This document shows positions 1-6,420 of a stretch of 6,832 nt of DNA, one piece after another. Within the stretch, counting starts at the first letter, position 1, and each line of letters starts with the position of its first letter. This DNA comes from an uncultured Clostridia bacterium (GTDB lineage Bacteria; Bacillota; Clostridia; TANB77; CAG-508). The stretch is taken from NCBI GenBank assembly GCA_947624925.1, contig CANQMG010000067.1:1-6832 (forward strand). The letters run 5' to 3'. Position numbers and translations under genes: made by a program. A model generated the notes under the pieces. It saw only the letters and a program-made list of their open reading frames with translations, searched no databases and had not been told where the DNA came from.

Positions 1-126
1 TTTTGATTTTCTGCCATCTGCTCAAATTTGTTTTGCAATATGTTTTGATTTTCTGCCATTTTTTTAAATTCATTTTGCAATGTGTTTTGGTTTCCTGCAA
101 TTTGTTTAACATCTTTTTGCAATAAC
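1..126. repeat. Tandem 42-bp coding repeat
   Basis: Three 42-bp units (1-42, 43-84, 85-126) encode the 14-residue units of the coiled-coil protein. By hand count the first two match at about 35 of 42 bases, sharing an identical 17-base block at 1-17 and 43-59; the second and third match at about 32 of 42. The array continues past the left edge, so total copy number is unknown. Divergence increases towards the gene start. Confidence 0.85.
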
Positions 127-164
127 TCTTGACTTGTTAAAATTTTCTTTAAAGTTTCTTCCAT
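1..164 (-). CDS. Repeat-containing coiled-coil protein, N-terminal part (runs off window)
   Basis: I do not recognise this protein. The first 54 residues are visible, starting MEETLKKILTSQELLQ, and the rest lies beyond the left edge. From residue 12 it consists of three 14-residue units (12-25, 26-39, 40-53) and the start of a fourth, with the pattern Q-x-x-L-Q-x-x-[VF]-x-x-[IM]-A-x-N. Leu15, Val19, Ile22, Leu29, Phe33, Met36, Leu43, Phe47 and Met50 are spaced 4-3-7, as in a parallel coiled coil with Gln at every second 'a' position. No signal peptide or membrane segment is visible in this part. The start at 164 is chosen because a good ribosome binding site (AAAGGAG, about 173-179) lies 8 nt upstream. 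An in-frame ATG at 201-203 would add 13 residues but has no such site. A perfect SigA-type promoter precedes it, so it is transcribed independently of ddl and probably strongly. Role unknown; a scaffold, filament or fibre-like protein is only a guess. Confidence 0.8.
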   Translation of the reverse strand, partial: MEETLKKILTSQELLQKDVKQIAGNQNTLQNEFKKMAENQNILQNKFEQMAENQ

Positions 165-211
165 AATATCATCTCCTTTGTAATAAATATTTCGGGCTCC
201 CATTAAAAGAT

Positions 212-240
212 ATTATATAGGCAGTTTTACATTTTGTCAA
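212..240 (-). promoter_or_regulatory. Perfect-consensus SigA promoter for the coiled-coil gene
   Basis: On the minus strand a -35 TTGACA (235-240) and a -10 TATAAT (212-217) are separated by exactly 17 bp, a full match to the vegetative sigma-A consensus. The predicted transcription start is near 204-206, leaving a leader of about 40 nt before the ATG at 164. The promoter sits between the ddl stop codon and the coiled-coil gene. I see no terminator for ddl here, so read-through from the murF-ddl unit could add to expression. Confidence 0.85.
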
Positions 241-255
241 TATGTAAATTAAAAT

Positions 256-1314
256 TTATAAAGAAAGTTTTATTAAATCATCTAATAACTCCTGATATGA
301 TATACCAACATTTTCAAATAATTTAGGATACATACTTATTTGTGTAAAACCTGGCATTGTATTTATTTCATTTATATATATTTTTTCATTTTTTTCATCT
401 ACAAAAAAATCAACCCTTGAAAGTCCTCTTCCATCTATTGCCTTAAATGCTTTTATTGCCAAATCTCTAATACTATTAGAAATTTCTTTAGGCAAATCTG
501 CAGGAATTATTGTTTTTGATTCACTACTTTTATATTTTGAGTCAAAACTATAAAACTCTTCTGATGGTTTTATTTCTCCTACACATGAAGATATTACATC
601 TTCGTTTCCTAAAACTGCACATTCAACTTCTCTTCCTATTATTTGCTCTTCTATTAATATTTTATTATCATATTTAGATGCATACTCTATATCTTTTAAT
701 AACTCTTCATAATTTTTTGCTTTATTTATGCCAACTGATGAACCAGAGTTGGAAGGTTTAACAAATACTGGATATTTTAAATTTATTTCTATTATCTTTC
801 CAACTTGTTCTAAAGAATAAATTTCTTCATTAAATTTATCATCAATATATATGTAATTTTCATTATATTTTCTTACATATATATATTTTGCTTGATTTAT
901 ATTAGCTTTTTCAAATATTATCTTCGTATATACTTTATCCATTCCAAGACAAGATGCTAGTATATTACAACCAACATATGGTAGATTAAACATTTTAAAT
1001 AATCCTTGAATTGTACCATCTTCTCCATAGCTCCCATGAAGCACTGGAAAAGCTACATCTAAGTTTTTTAGTACATTTCCAATATTATCTATTCTTTCTA
1101 TATTTTCTATTTCTTCACCTATTTTTAATGTTTTTATTTTGTTTATGGGTTTATTATATTTATACCATTTTCCTTCTTTAGATATGTATATAGGTATTAC
1201 GTCATATTTATCTTTTTCAATATTTTCTATTACAGACGTTCCTGATACTATAGATACTTCATGTTCTGTTGATTGACCTCCGAAAAAAACACCTACTTTT
1301 AATTTTTTATTCAT
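256..1314 (-). CDS. ddl: D-alanine--D-alanine ligase
   Basis: This 352-residue cytoplasmic ATP-grasp enzyme joins two D-alanines with ATP to make the D-Ala-D-Ala that MurF adds to the peptidoglycan precursor. Visible signatures in order: FGGQSTEHEVS (residues 11-21, with Glu17 of the substrate site), HGSYGEDGTIQG (93-104), VKPSNSGSSVG (185-195), the omega-loop with Ser-Phe-Asp-Ser-Lys-Tyr261, SRVDFFV (299-305, Arg300 and Asp302) and NEINTMPGFTQIS (315-327, with the metal ligands Glu316 and Asn318, and Ser327). By family knowledge, Tyr at position 261 in the omega-loop is typical of true D-Ala-D-Ala ligases, while D-lactate ligases carry Phe there; the loop also lacks the look of VanC/VanG D-Ser ligases. 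Length is normal. The gene begins 20 bp after murF, with a strong AAGGAGG site (1320-1326), so the two form one operon with murF first. Confidence 0.96.
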   Translation of the reverse strand: MNKKLKVGVFFGGQSTEHEVSIVSGTSVIENIEKDKYDVIPIYISKEGKWYKYNKPINKIKTLKIGEEIENIERIDNIGNVLKNLDVAFPVLHGSYGEDGTIQGLFKMFNLPYVGCNILASCLGMDKVYTKIIFEKANINQAKYIYVRKYNENYIYIDDKFNEEIYSLEQVGKIIEINLKYPVFVKPSNSGSSVGINKAKNYEELLKDIEYASKYDNKILIEEQIIGREVECAVLGNEDVISSCVGEIKPSEEFYSFDSKYKSSESKTIIPADLPKEISNSIRDLAIKAFKAIDGRGLSRVDFFVDEKNEKIYINEINTMPGFTQISMYPKLFENVGISYQELLDDLIKLSL

Positions 1315-1334
1315 GCAATCCTCCTTATAAATCC

Positions 1335-2717
1335 TTAAATGATTTTTTCTACAATTTCATTAAACTTCATACCATTTGATGCTTTTACCAAAATTATATC
1401 ATTTTTAGATTTTATTTTGTTAACTCTATCTGCTGCTTCTTGATTATTTTCACATACATATATATCTATATTATTACTTAACTCTTTTGTTTTTTGAGCT
1501 ATATATTTAGCTTGACTCCCAACTGTAACTAAAATATCTACATTATTTTTTGCAACTTCAGCTCCTATATTTTCATGAATTTTTTTAGAAAAATCTCCAA
1601 GTTCTAAAACATCTCCTAAAACTAAAATTTTTTTATTAGATTTTATATTACATACATATTCAATTGCAGCCTTTATAGACTCATAACTTGCATTATATGA
1701 ATCATTTATTACTTTTATGTTATCATTAGTTTCTATTACTTCCATTCTTCTTTTAGTAAGTTCAAATTTGGAAATTCCGCTTATAATTTTGTTTATATCA
1801 ATTTTATATTCTAAGCCAATAGCAATTGCACCTAAAGCATTGTATATAAAGTGTTTACCTCCAACTGGAACATTAACTTCGTATTCTACATTATCTACTT
1901 TAATTTTAAAACTGCTATCATTTTCGTGTAAATTTATATCATATGCTTTTATGTTGCATTCTTCTTCAATTCCATATGTAAAAACGTTTTCTTTTCTTTC
2001 ACTTTTATACCATTTTGATAGTAAATCATTATCTATATTTATAAATAATTTTCCGTTTTCTTGCAATCCCTCTATTATCTCAAGCTTAGCCTTCAAAATA
2101 TTTTCTCTTGAACCTAGTTCTCCTATGTGTGAAGAACCAATATTAGTAATAATAGCTGTTGTTGGTTTAGCTATATTAGTTAATAGACTTATTTCGCCTA
2201 ATGCACTCATTCCCATTTCAAGTACCATTGCATTATGGTCTTTTAGTTCTAATATTGTAAGTGGCATACCAATTTCATTATTGTAATTTCCTTGAGTTTT
2301 TAAAACATTATATTTTTCTTGCATAACACTTGCGATTATATCTTTTGTACTTGTTTTTCCAACACTACCAGTAATTGCAATTACTGGTATATTATATAAG
2401 CTTCTTTTATATTTAGCTAATTTCTGTAAAGCAGATACTACATTATCTACTAAAATAATAAATCTATCTGCATATTTTTGTTTTACATCTTCTGTTACCT
2501 CAACATTTTGTAATATACAGCCTTTTGCTCCTTTTTTTAGTGCATCCTCATAAAATATGCTCCCGTTTACTTTTTCGCCTTTTATACCTAAATATATATC
2601 ACCTTCATTTATTTGTCTTGTATCTTTTGAAAAATTTTCACATATAATATTTTCATTTCCTAAAATTAGAGTTCCTTGACATTCTCTTAAAATATCTTTA
2701 ACTACTATTTGTTTCAT
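1335..2717 (-). CDS. murF: UDP-N-acetylmuramoyl-tripeptide--D-alanyl-D-alanine ligase
   Basis: MurF is the cytoplasmic Mur ligase that adds the D-Ala-D-Ala dipeptide to UDP-MurNAc-tripeptide using ATP. Numbering from the upstream Met at 2723, the sequence shows the P-loop TGSVGKTSTK (118-127), GNYNNEIGMPL (145-155) typical of MurF, LEMGMSALGEI (168-178), SSHIGELGSRENILKAKLEI (197-216, with Lys213 in the carbamylated-lysine position), DSYNASYESIKAAI (341-354) and VLGDVLELGDFS (368-379). All three Mur domains are present and the length of about 460 is normal. I place the start at 2717 (MKQIVVKD). The GAGGT site at 2724-2728 is 6 nt from this ATG but directly abuts the ATG at 2721-2723, which would add only Met-Glu. 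It is the first gene of a murF-ddl operon, behind a vegetative-type promoter at 2749-2777, and is insulated from the spore gene upstream by a terminator. Confidence 0.96.
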   Translation of the reverse strand: MKQIVVKDILRECQGTLILGNENIICENFSKDTRQINEGDIYLGIKGEKVNGSIFYEDALKKGAKGCILQNVEVTEDVKQKYADRFIILVDNVVSALQKLAKYKRSLYNIPVIAITGSVGKTSTKDIIASVMQEKYNVLKTQGNYNNEIGMPLTILELKDHNAMVLEMGMSALGEISLLTNIAKPTTAIITNIGSSHIGELGSRENILKAKLEIIEGLQENGKLFINIDNDLLSKWYKSERKENVFTYGIEEECNIKAYDINLHENDSSFKIKVDNVEYEVNVPVGGKHFIYNALGAIAIGLEYKIDINKIISGISKFELTKRRMEVIETNDNIKVINDSYNASYESIKAAIEYVCNIKSNKKILVLGDVLELGDFSKKIHENIGAEVAKNNVDILVTVGSQAKYIAQKTKELSNNIDIYVCENNQEAADRVNKIKSKNDIILVKASNGMKFNEIVEKII

Positions 2718-2748
2718 TTCCATACCTCAAAATTTTATATTTTTGTTT

Positions 2749-2777
2749 ATTATATTCTATATGTTATTAATTTGCAA
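2749..2777 (-). promoter_or_regulatory. Vegetative (SigA-type) promoter for murF-ddl
   Basis: On the minus strand TTGCAA (2772-2777) and a perfect TATAAT (2749-2754) are separated by 17 bp. The start point would fall near 2742, giving a leader of roughly 25 nt before the preferred murF ATG. It lies downstream of the terminator of the SASP gene, which fits a growth-phase operon separated from a sporulation gene. Confidence 0.7.
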
Positions 2778-2854
2778 CTTAATTTATAGCAATTTCTCCT
2801 AAGATTTAGTAGTCACAAAACCTATCTCTACAGTTTTTTTTATATTTTTTTTAG

Positions 2855-2891
2855 AAAAAACCTTAACGAAATAAAATTTCGTTAAGGTTTT
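2855..2891 (-). terminator. Rho-independent terminator of the SASP gene
   Basis: A perfect 16-bp inverted repeat (2857-2872 paired with 2876-2891, loop of 3 nt, core CCTTAACGAAAT) is followed on the minus strand by a run of six T (2860-2855). It begins 4 bp after the SASP stop codon, so it ends that transcript. On the plus strand only TTTT follows and no gene points that way. Confidence 0.9.
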
Positions 2892-2895
2892 CTTA

Positions 2896-3063
2896 CTAAA
2901 CTTTTCTATTTGCAATTTCTATTGCTTTGCTAACTATATTTCCACATGTTTTAGAAGATACGTTTCCCCATCCACCTTCTTTTTTTACTGTATCATATAC
3001 TCCTAATTCTTTTGCTATTTCCATTTTTAAATCATCTGACATTATGCTTGATTTTCTAGCCAT
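2896..3063 (-). CDS. sspF: Alpha/beta-type small acid-soluble spore protein, SspF-like
   Basis: This 55-residue protein coats and protects DNA in the dormant spore core and is degraded to amino acids on germination. It begins MARKSSIMSDDLKMEIAKEL and contains the segments LGVYDTVKKEGGWG (20-33) and CGNIVSKAIEIA (40-51), which match my memory of Bacillus SspF more closely than the major SspA/B/C type. Glu-Ile-Ala-Lys-Glu at 15-19 lies where alpha/beta SASPs have the germination protease (GPR) site, normally E-[FI]-A-S-E. It is slightly shorter than SspF at the C-terminus and carries a cysteine (Cys40). A GGAGG site (3069-3073) precedes the ATG. It is monocistronic at its 3' end because of the terminator at 2855-2891. 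SigG control in the forespore is expected for the family, but I could not find a convincing SigG promoter here. Confidence 0.92.
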   Translation of the reverse strand: MARKSSIMSDDLKMEIAKELGVYDTVKKEGGWGNVSSKTCGNIVSKAIEIANRKV

Positions 3064-3077
3064 AATAACCTCCATTC

Positions 3078-3091
3078 GAGCATAATTGCTC
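3078..3091 (-). other. Small hairpin just upstream of the sspF ribosome binding site
   Basis: GAGCA and TGCTC form a perfect 5-bp stem with a 4-nt loop, ending 4 nt before the GGAGG of the SASP gene. If transcribed it would sit in the leader and leave the ribosome binding site free. It may stabilise the mRNA or be chance; the stem is short. Confidence 0.3.
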
Positions 3092-3147
3092 TGTTCTTAA
3101 TAAGCCTATTTGTTATTGTAAAATAAATATTTCACATTAACTTTTCG

Positions 3148-3170
3148 TTAGAAAGATTTTTTCTTTCTAA
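3148..3170. other. AT-rich inverted repeat between ypeB and the SASP gene
   Basis: TTAGAAAGA (3148-3156) and TCTTTCTAA (3162-3170) form a perfect 9-bp stem around a 5-nt T (plus strand) loop. It lies about 60 bp after the ypeB stop codon. No T-run follows the stem on the minus strand, so it is a poor intrinsic terminator. It could be a weak 3' structure for the sleB-ypeB transcript or a protein-binding palindrome upstream of the SASP gene. The rest of this 166-bp gap shows nothing I can assign. Confidence 0.35.
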
Positions 3171-3229
3171 ATTTATTATGTGTATTTATTTTATTTTTTT
3201 ACTAGAAAATTTTTACATTAAAATACAAA

Positions 3230-4615
3230 CTAAATTGTTAATGTTCCATTTGGTGTATCTAATATTACTAAAATATCTTCTTCTTTCCCTGTTTTGGCAT
3301 TAATATATACTAAAAATTCTCTTTCATCTACTTTTCCTTTAAATTCCCAACATAAAATTTCTGTTTTGTATTCTGTTGGAATAATAGCCAATCCTTCGCC
3401 TAGAATTTCTAAATCTTTATTTATGCTTTCCTTTGCTTTTTCCTTTGTTATTGAAACTTCATCTATATTTCTTTCTTCATGTGAATTTAAATATCCAGTA
3501 GTTTCAATTCCTAATATCTCTCCATTATCTAATGCTATTTTAACTTTTATTAAATCAGGATAAACAACTACATTCTCTTGATGATATGCATAATTTATTG
3601 TAACAATTCCCTCTTGTTTTAAATAATATGTTTCCTTCATATTTTCAAAACCTTTTTTAGTTAAAAAATCTTTTCCAATTTCATTTGCATCCTCTTGAGA
3701 TATTGTTTCAGCTTCTACATCTCTATCATAATTCATATATACAACATGTCCACCCTTTTGAGATACTGCAATTGAAGCCATATTGTCATTATCTTTAATT
3801 TTAACGTTAAAGCTATATGATGGAATATTTCCGTTTTCAGATAATCCGTTTGAATTTATTTCTTCTATTTTATCTTCACCAATAAAATCTTTTGCAATTT
3901 GACTTGCTTTTTCTTCATCTATATCATCTCCTGTTAGACCTTTTCTCTCCGCTTTAGTTATATGCTCTGAAAAAGCACCATCATAAATTAATCCTTCATA
4001 TTCATGAAAATTTTCTTCTATATTACTAAAACTTTGTTTCGAAACATTGCTAACTTGTTGTGCAAATGCATAATTACCTTTTTTGGTAAGCTCTCCCCAT
4101 TTAATATTTCCCTCATTAATATCATTTGATAATTGATTTAATGTATTTTTAAGTTCAATACTATAATCGTGTAATTTTTTTAAATTATCAAGGTCTTCAT
4201 CTGTTAATTCTTCATTATTAATATTTTTTCTTGATAAAGAATAACTATAATCACTAACTTGATTTAAAAATTTTTGTGTATTTGATAACCCTTCATTTGA
4301 AATAGGAATTTGCGATAAATATACTTGTGCAAGATTAGCCTCTCTCCATACAGTTGTTAGTGTTTCAGCTCCATGTTCTGCACTTGTGGAAATAAGTGAT
4401 TTTGCCAAATATGCTTCAACATCATCAACATAATCAACAAGCTCATAAAAAGCCATATTATATGAATTTTCTGATGCTTGCCTATATTGTATTCTTTGTT
4501 TATAAATAAATAATCCTAATGCAATAATTATAGCAATTAAAACTATTATTATAGTAAACATATGTCTATCCTTTAGTCTATTCTTCCAATCATATACTTT
4601 TTCTTTAAAATTCAT
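3230..4615 (-). CDS. ypeB: Germination protein YpeB
   Basis: YpeB is the spore inner-membrane/cortex protein needed for SleB to accumulate and stay stable in spores; each depends on the other. The 461 residues start with a short cytoplasmic segment, one membrane helix at about 20-38, and a long outward-facing part. Residues 50-220 are mostly helical with the motif FHEYEGLIYDGAFSEHI (203-219), characteristic of the YpeB N-terminal domain. Three PepSY-like repeats follow at roughly 232-298, 305-375 and 388-450, and the protein ends in TPNGTLTI, matching the usual YpeB C-terminus. Length is normal. AAAGGA upstream of the ATG serves as ribosome binding site. It follows sleB by 66 bp on the same strand, with no terminator between, so the two are probably co-transcribed in the forespore from the SigG-like promoter ahead of sleB. 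Confidence 0.95.
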   Translation of the reverse strand: MNFKEKVYDWKNRLKDRHMFTIIIVLIAIIIALGLFIYKQRIQYRQASENSYNMAFYELVDYVDDVEAYLAKSLISTSAEHGAETLTTVWREANLAQVYLSQIPISNEGLSNTQKFLNQVSDYSYSLSRKNINNEELTDEDLDNLKKLHDYSIELKNTLNQLSNDINEGNIKWGELTKKGNYAFAQQVSNVSKQSFSNIEENFHEYEGLIYDGAFSEHITKAERKGLTGDDIDEEKASQIAKDFIGEDKIEEINSNGLSENGNIPSYSFNVKIKDNDNMASIAVSQKGGHVVYMNYDRDVEAETISQEDANEIGKDFLTKKGFENMKETYYLKQEGIVTINYAYHQENVVVYPDLIKVKIALDNGEILGIETTGYLNSHEERNIDEVSITKEKAKESINKDLEILGEGLAIIPTEYKTEILCWEFKGKVDEREFLVYINAKTGKEEDILVILDTPNGTLTI

Positions 4616-4681
4616 TCTATCATCCTTTCTCGTATATCTAACCCAGTTTGTAAATTTTTTATAGTCTGGTTTTAACCCAAG

Positions 4682-5149
4682 CTAGCTACAAAATTTATGC
4701 TTGCCTATTGTTACTATTACTGGTCTTGACCATATCCATCCATTTGTTGCCGTATCTGGATTATAGTAATATATTGCTCCATTTGTTGGATCCCAACCAT
4801 TTAGTGCATCTTGTGCAGCTTTAAATACTGTTGAATCCTCATCTATTGGTACATTTATTTGTCCATCTGATACTGCTGTAAACGCACCTTTTTGATATAT
4901 TACTCCTGCAATTGTATTTGGAAAACTTGAATGTTTTACTCTGTTTAATATAACTGCTCCAACAGCAACTTGTCCCTCATATGATTCTCCTCTTGCCTCG
5001 CCATTTATCGCTCTTGCAAGTAACTGTACATCTGATGTTTTCCCATTATCTGCTGCATATGATGTATTTTTCTTTATGTCTATAAATAAATTTATTAAAA
5101 TTGTTATACCTAACATTATAATAATAAAAGTAATAACTCTATTTTTCAT
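4682..5149 (-). CDS. sleB: Spore cortex-lytic enzyme SleB, short form (catalytic domain only)
   Basis: SleB is a lytic transglycosylase that cuts cortex peptidoglycan containing muramic-delta-lactam when spores germinate. The 155-residue protein has a basic start, a hydrophobic stretch at about 5-24 (signal peptide or anchor, with Ala-Ala at 32-33 as a possible cleavage site), then a complete SleB/CwlJ hydrolase domain from about 40 to the end. Visible are NGEARGESYEGQVAVGAVIL (49-68, with Glu51 the presumed catalytic residue), SSFPNTIAGVIY (74-85), GAFTAVSDGQI (88-98), ALNGWDPTNGAIYYYNPDTA (115-134) and WIWSRP (138-143). The usual N-terminal peptidoglycan-binding domain of Bacillus SleB (about 300 residues in total) is absent, making this roughly half-size. 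The secretion signal and the ypeB neighbour argue for SleB rather than CwlJ, which lacks a signal. A GGAGGAG site lies just before the ATG, and a SigG-like promoter is upstream. Confidence 0.9.
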   Translation of the reverse strand: MKNRVITFIIIMLGITILINLFIDIKKNTSYAADNGKTSDVQLLARAINGEARGESYEGQVAVGAVILNRVKHSSFPNTIAGVIYQKGAFTAVSDGQINVPIDEDSTVFKAAQDALNGWDPTNGAIYYYNPDTATNGWIWSRPVIVTIGKHKFCS

Positions 5150-5178
5150 TTCTCCTCCAAAAAAATTTTATCTAAAAA

Positions 5179-5209
5179 TATTTTGTTTTAATTTTTGTAA
5201 AATTATTCA
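5179..5209 (-). promoter_or_regulatory. SigG-like (forespore) promoter for sleB-ypeB
   Basis: On the minus strand TGAATA (5204-5209) matches the SigG -35 consensus TGMATA exactly. CAAAATA (5179-5185), 18 bp further on, matches the -10 CATACTA at 5 of 7 positions. Bacillus sleB is known to be SigG-dependent. The surroundings are extremely AT-rich, so chance matches are possible. Confidence 0.5.
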
Positions 5210-5216
5210 ATTTTTT

Positions 5217-5245
5217 TTGATATTTATATTTTTTTATGATAAAAT
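5217..5245 (+). promoter_or_regulatory. SigA-type promoter with extended -10 for the glycosyltransferase
   Basis: TTGATA (5217-5222) and TAAAAT (5240-5245) are 17 bp apart, and TG at 5237-5238 gives an extended -10 (TGnTAAAAT). The start would fall near 5252, leaving a leader of about 35 nt. It is back to back with the SigG-like promoter of sleB; the two -35 elements are only 7 bp apart. Confidence 0.65.
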
Positions 5246-5286
5246 AGTAAAAATAAAATTGTGTTTTAAAAATTTAAGGTGATGTT

Positions 5287-6411
5287 ATGAAAAAAATAAT
5301 GATATTTTATGGTTCGTATGGTGGTGGTCATTTATCTGCAGCACGAGCCATAAAAGAATATATAGAGCAAAATTTTACTGATGTTCAAATACAAATGGTA
5401 GATTGTATAGAATATGTAAATAAATTAATAAATAAAATCTCTACAAAGACATATTCTGAGATGGCAAAAAAAATTCCGTGGGCATGGGGGCATATTTATA
5501 AAAAATCTGAAAAAGGTTCTTTAGCCGTTATTTCTTCTACATCTAACAAACTTATGTCTTTAAAATTAAATAAACTATTAGAGGATTTTAAACCAGATTT
5601 AATAATATCTACACATCCTTTTAGTAGTCAAATGTGTGCTTTTTTAAAGAAAAGGCATAAATTAAATTGTAAAATTGCAACCATTATGACAGATTATGCG
5701 CCTCACGATCAATGGCTTTTATATCCAGAACTTGTTGATTACTTTTTTGTGGCACATAATGGTATGAAGGATGCTTTAATAGCTAAAAATATACCTGAAA
5801 ATAAAATATATGCTACAGGTATTCCACTTTCTAATAGATTTCTTATGAGTTACGATAAAAATGAAACTTTAAATTACTTTAATTTAAAGCCAAATAAAAA
5901 AACTATATTATTTTTTGCAGGTGGAGAATTTGGTTTGGGAAAAAGTACTACTTACAATATATTAGAAACTTTTGCAAATAATTTTAATAATATTCAAATA
6001 GTTGCTATATCTGGTAGAAACGAAAAAATGAAAAAATCATTTGAAGAAATTGTAATAGCCACTAAAAAACAGGACTCTATTAAGGTTATAGAATATACAA
6101 ATAAAGTTCCTGAACTTATGAGTATTGCAGATTTAGTTATTACCAAACCTGGTGGACTTACCACTACAGAAAGTCTTGCATCTGGTCTACCAATAATAAT
6201 TATTAATCCTATACCAGGGCAAGAGGAAGAAAATGCTGAATTTTTAGAAAGTAATAATGTTGCAATATGGATTAAAAAAGGTGATGATATTAAGGAAACT
6301 TTAGAAAGAGTTTTAACAGACAATAATTTAGTAAATAAAATGAAAATTAATGCTAGACTTCTTGCCAAAAAAAATTCAACTAAAGATATTTGCAATATTT
6401 TATTAAAATAA
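5287..6411 (+). CDS. Glycosyltransferase of the MGDG synthase / UgtP family
   Basis: The 374-residue protein belongs to the GT28-type enzymes that transfer a sugar from a UDP-sugar to diacylglycerol at the cytoplasmic membrane face, as in Bacillus UgtP and plant MGDG synthases. The N-terminal MGDG_synth-like domain (about 15-172) opens with the loop YGSYGGGHLSAARAI (8-22) and includes STHPFSSQM (108-116) and TDYAPHDQW (135-143). The C-terminal donor-binding domain (about 205-340) has FFAGGEFGLG (209-218) and the signature KPGGLTTTESLASGLP (287-302) followed by NPIPGQEEENA (307-317). No membrane helix is evident, consistent with peripheral membrane binding. Clostridia often carry several paralogues, so donor, acceptor and processivity cannot be read from sequence and I give no symbol. 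The ATG at 5287 is preceded by AAGGTGAT (5276-5283), which pairs with the 16S tail. It is transcribed divergently from sleB, and a 52-residue gene follows after 56 bp. Confidence 0.88.
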   Translation: MKKIMIFYGSYGGGHLSAARAIKEYIEQNFTDVQIQMVDCIEYVNKLINKISTKTYSEMAKKIPWAWGHIYKKSEKGSLAVISSTSNKLMSLKLNKLLEDFKPDLIISTHPFSSQMCAFLKKRHKLNCKIATIMTDYAPHDQWLLYPELVDYFFVAHNGMKDALIAKNIPENKIYATGIPLSNRFLMSYDKNETLNYFNLKPNKKTILFFAGGEFGLGKSTTYNILETFANNFNNIQIVAISGRNEKMKKSFEEIVIATKKQDSIKVIEYTNKVPELMSIADLVITKPGGLTTTESLASGLPIIIINPIPGQEEENAEFLESNNVAIWIKKGDDIKETLERVLTDNNLVNKMKINARLLAKKNSTKDICNILLK

Positions 6412-6420
6412 TTTAGTAAT

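Noticed and set aside
245..258. Palindrome TAAATTAAAATTTA at the end of ddl as a terminator
   Set aside because: It is purely A-T with no loop to speak of and no following T-run, so it is unlikely to terminate transcription.
256..1314. Ddl as a Van-type D-Ser or D-Lac resistance ligase
   Set aside because: The omega-loop keeps the Lys-Tyr of D-Ala-D-Ala ligases, and no vanT, vanXY, vanH or vanRS-like gene is nearby; the neighbour is murF.
1717..2286. 189-residue plus-strand open frame opposite murF
   Set aside because: It is antisense to strongly conserved murF sequence and its Ser/Leu/Ile-rich translation is what the reverse complement of AT-rich coding DNA gives.
3092..3147. SigG promoter for the SASP gene
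   Set aside because: The best candidate on the minus strand, TGAAAT followed 16 bp later by CAAATAG, matches the consensus too poorly to annotate, although SigG control is expected.
3294..3563. 89-residue plus-strand open frame opposite ypeB
   Set aside because: It is a shadow of the YpeB C-terminal coding region, with no ribosome binding site or recognisable domain.
4640..4678. Possible hairpin in the sleB-ypeB gap (AACCCAG with CTGGTT, and GGTTTTAACC)
   Set aside because: The stems are short, bulged and mutually exclusive, with no T-run, so neither a terminator nor an attenuator is supported.
5076..5282. 68-residue plus-strand open frame spanning the sleB start and the intergenic region
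   Set aside because: It overlaps the sleB start and both promoters and consists of Phe/Ile/Lys low-complexity sequence from AT-rich DNA.
5994..6395. 133-residue minus-strand open frame opposite the glycosyltransferase
   Set aside because: It is antisense to the conserved GT28 donor-binding region, with no independent coding signs.
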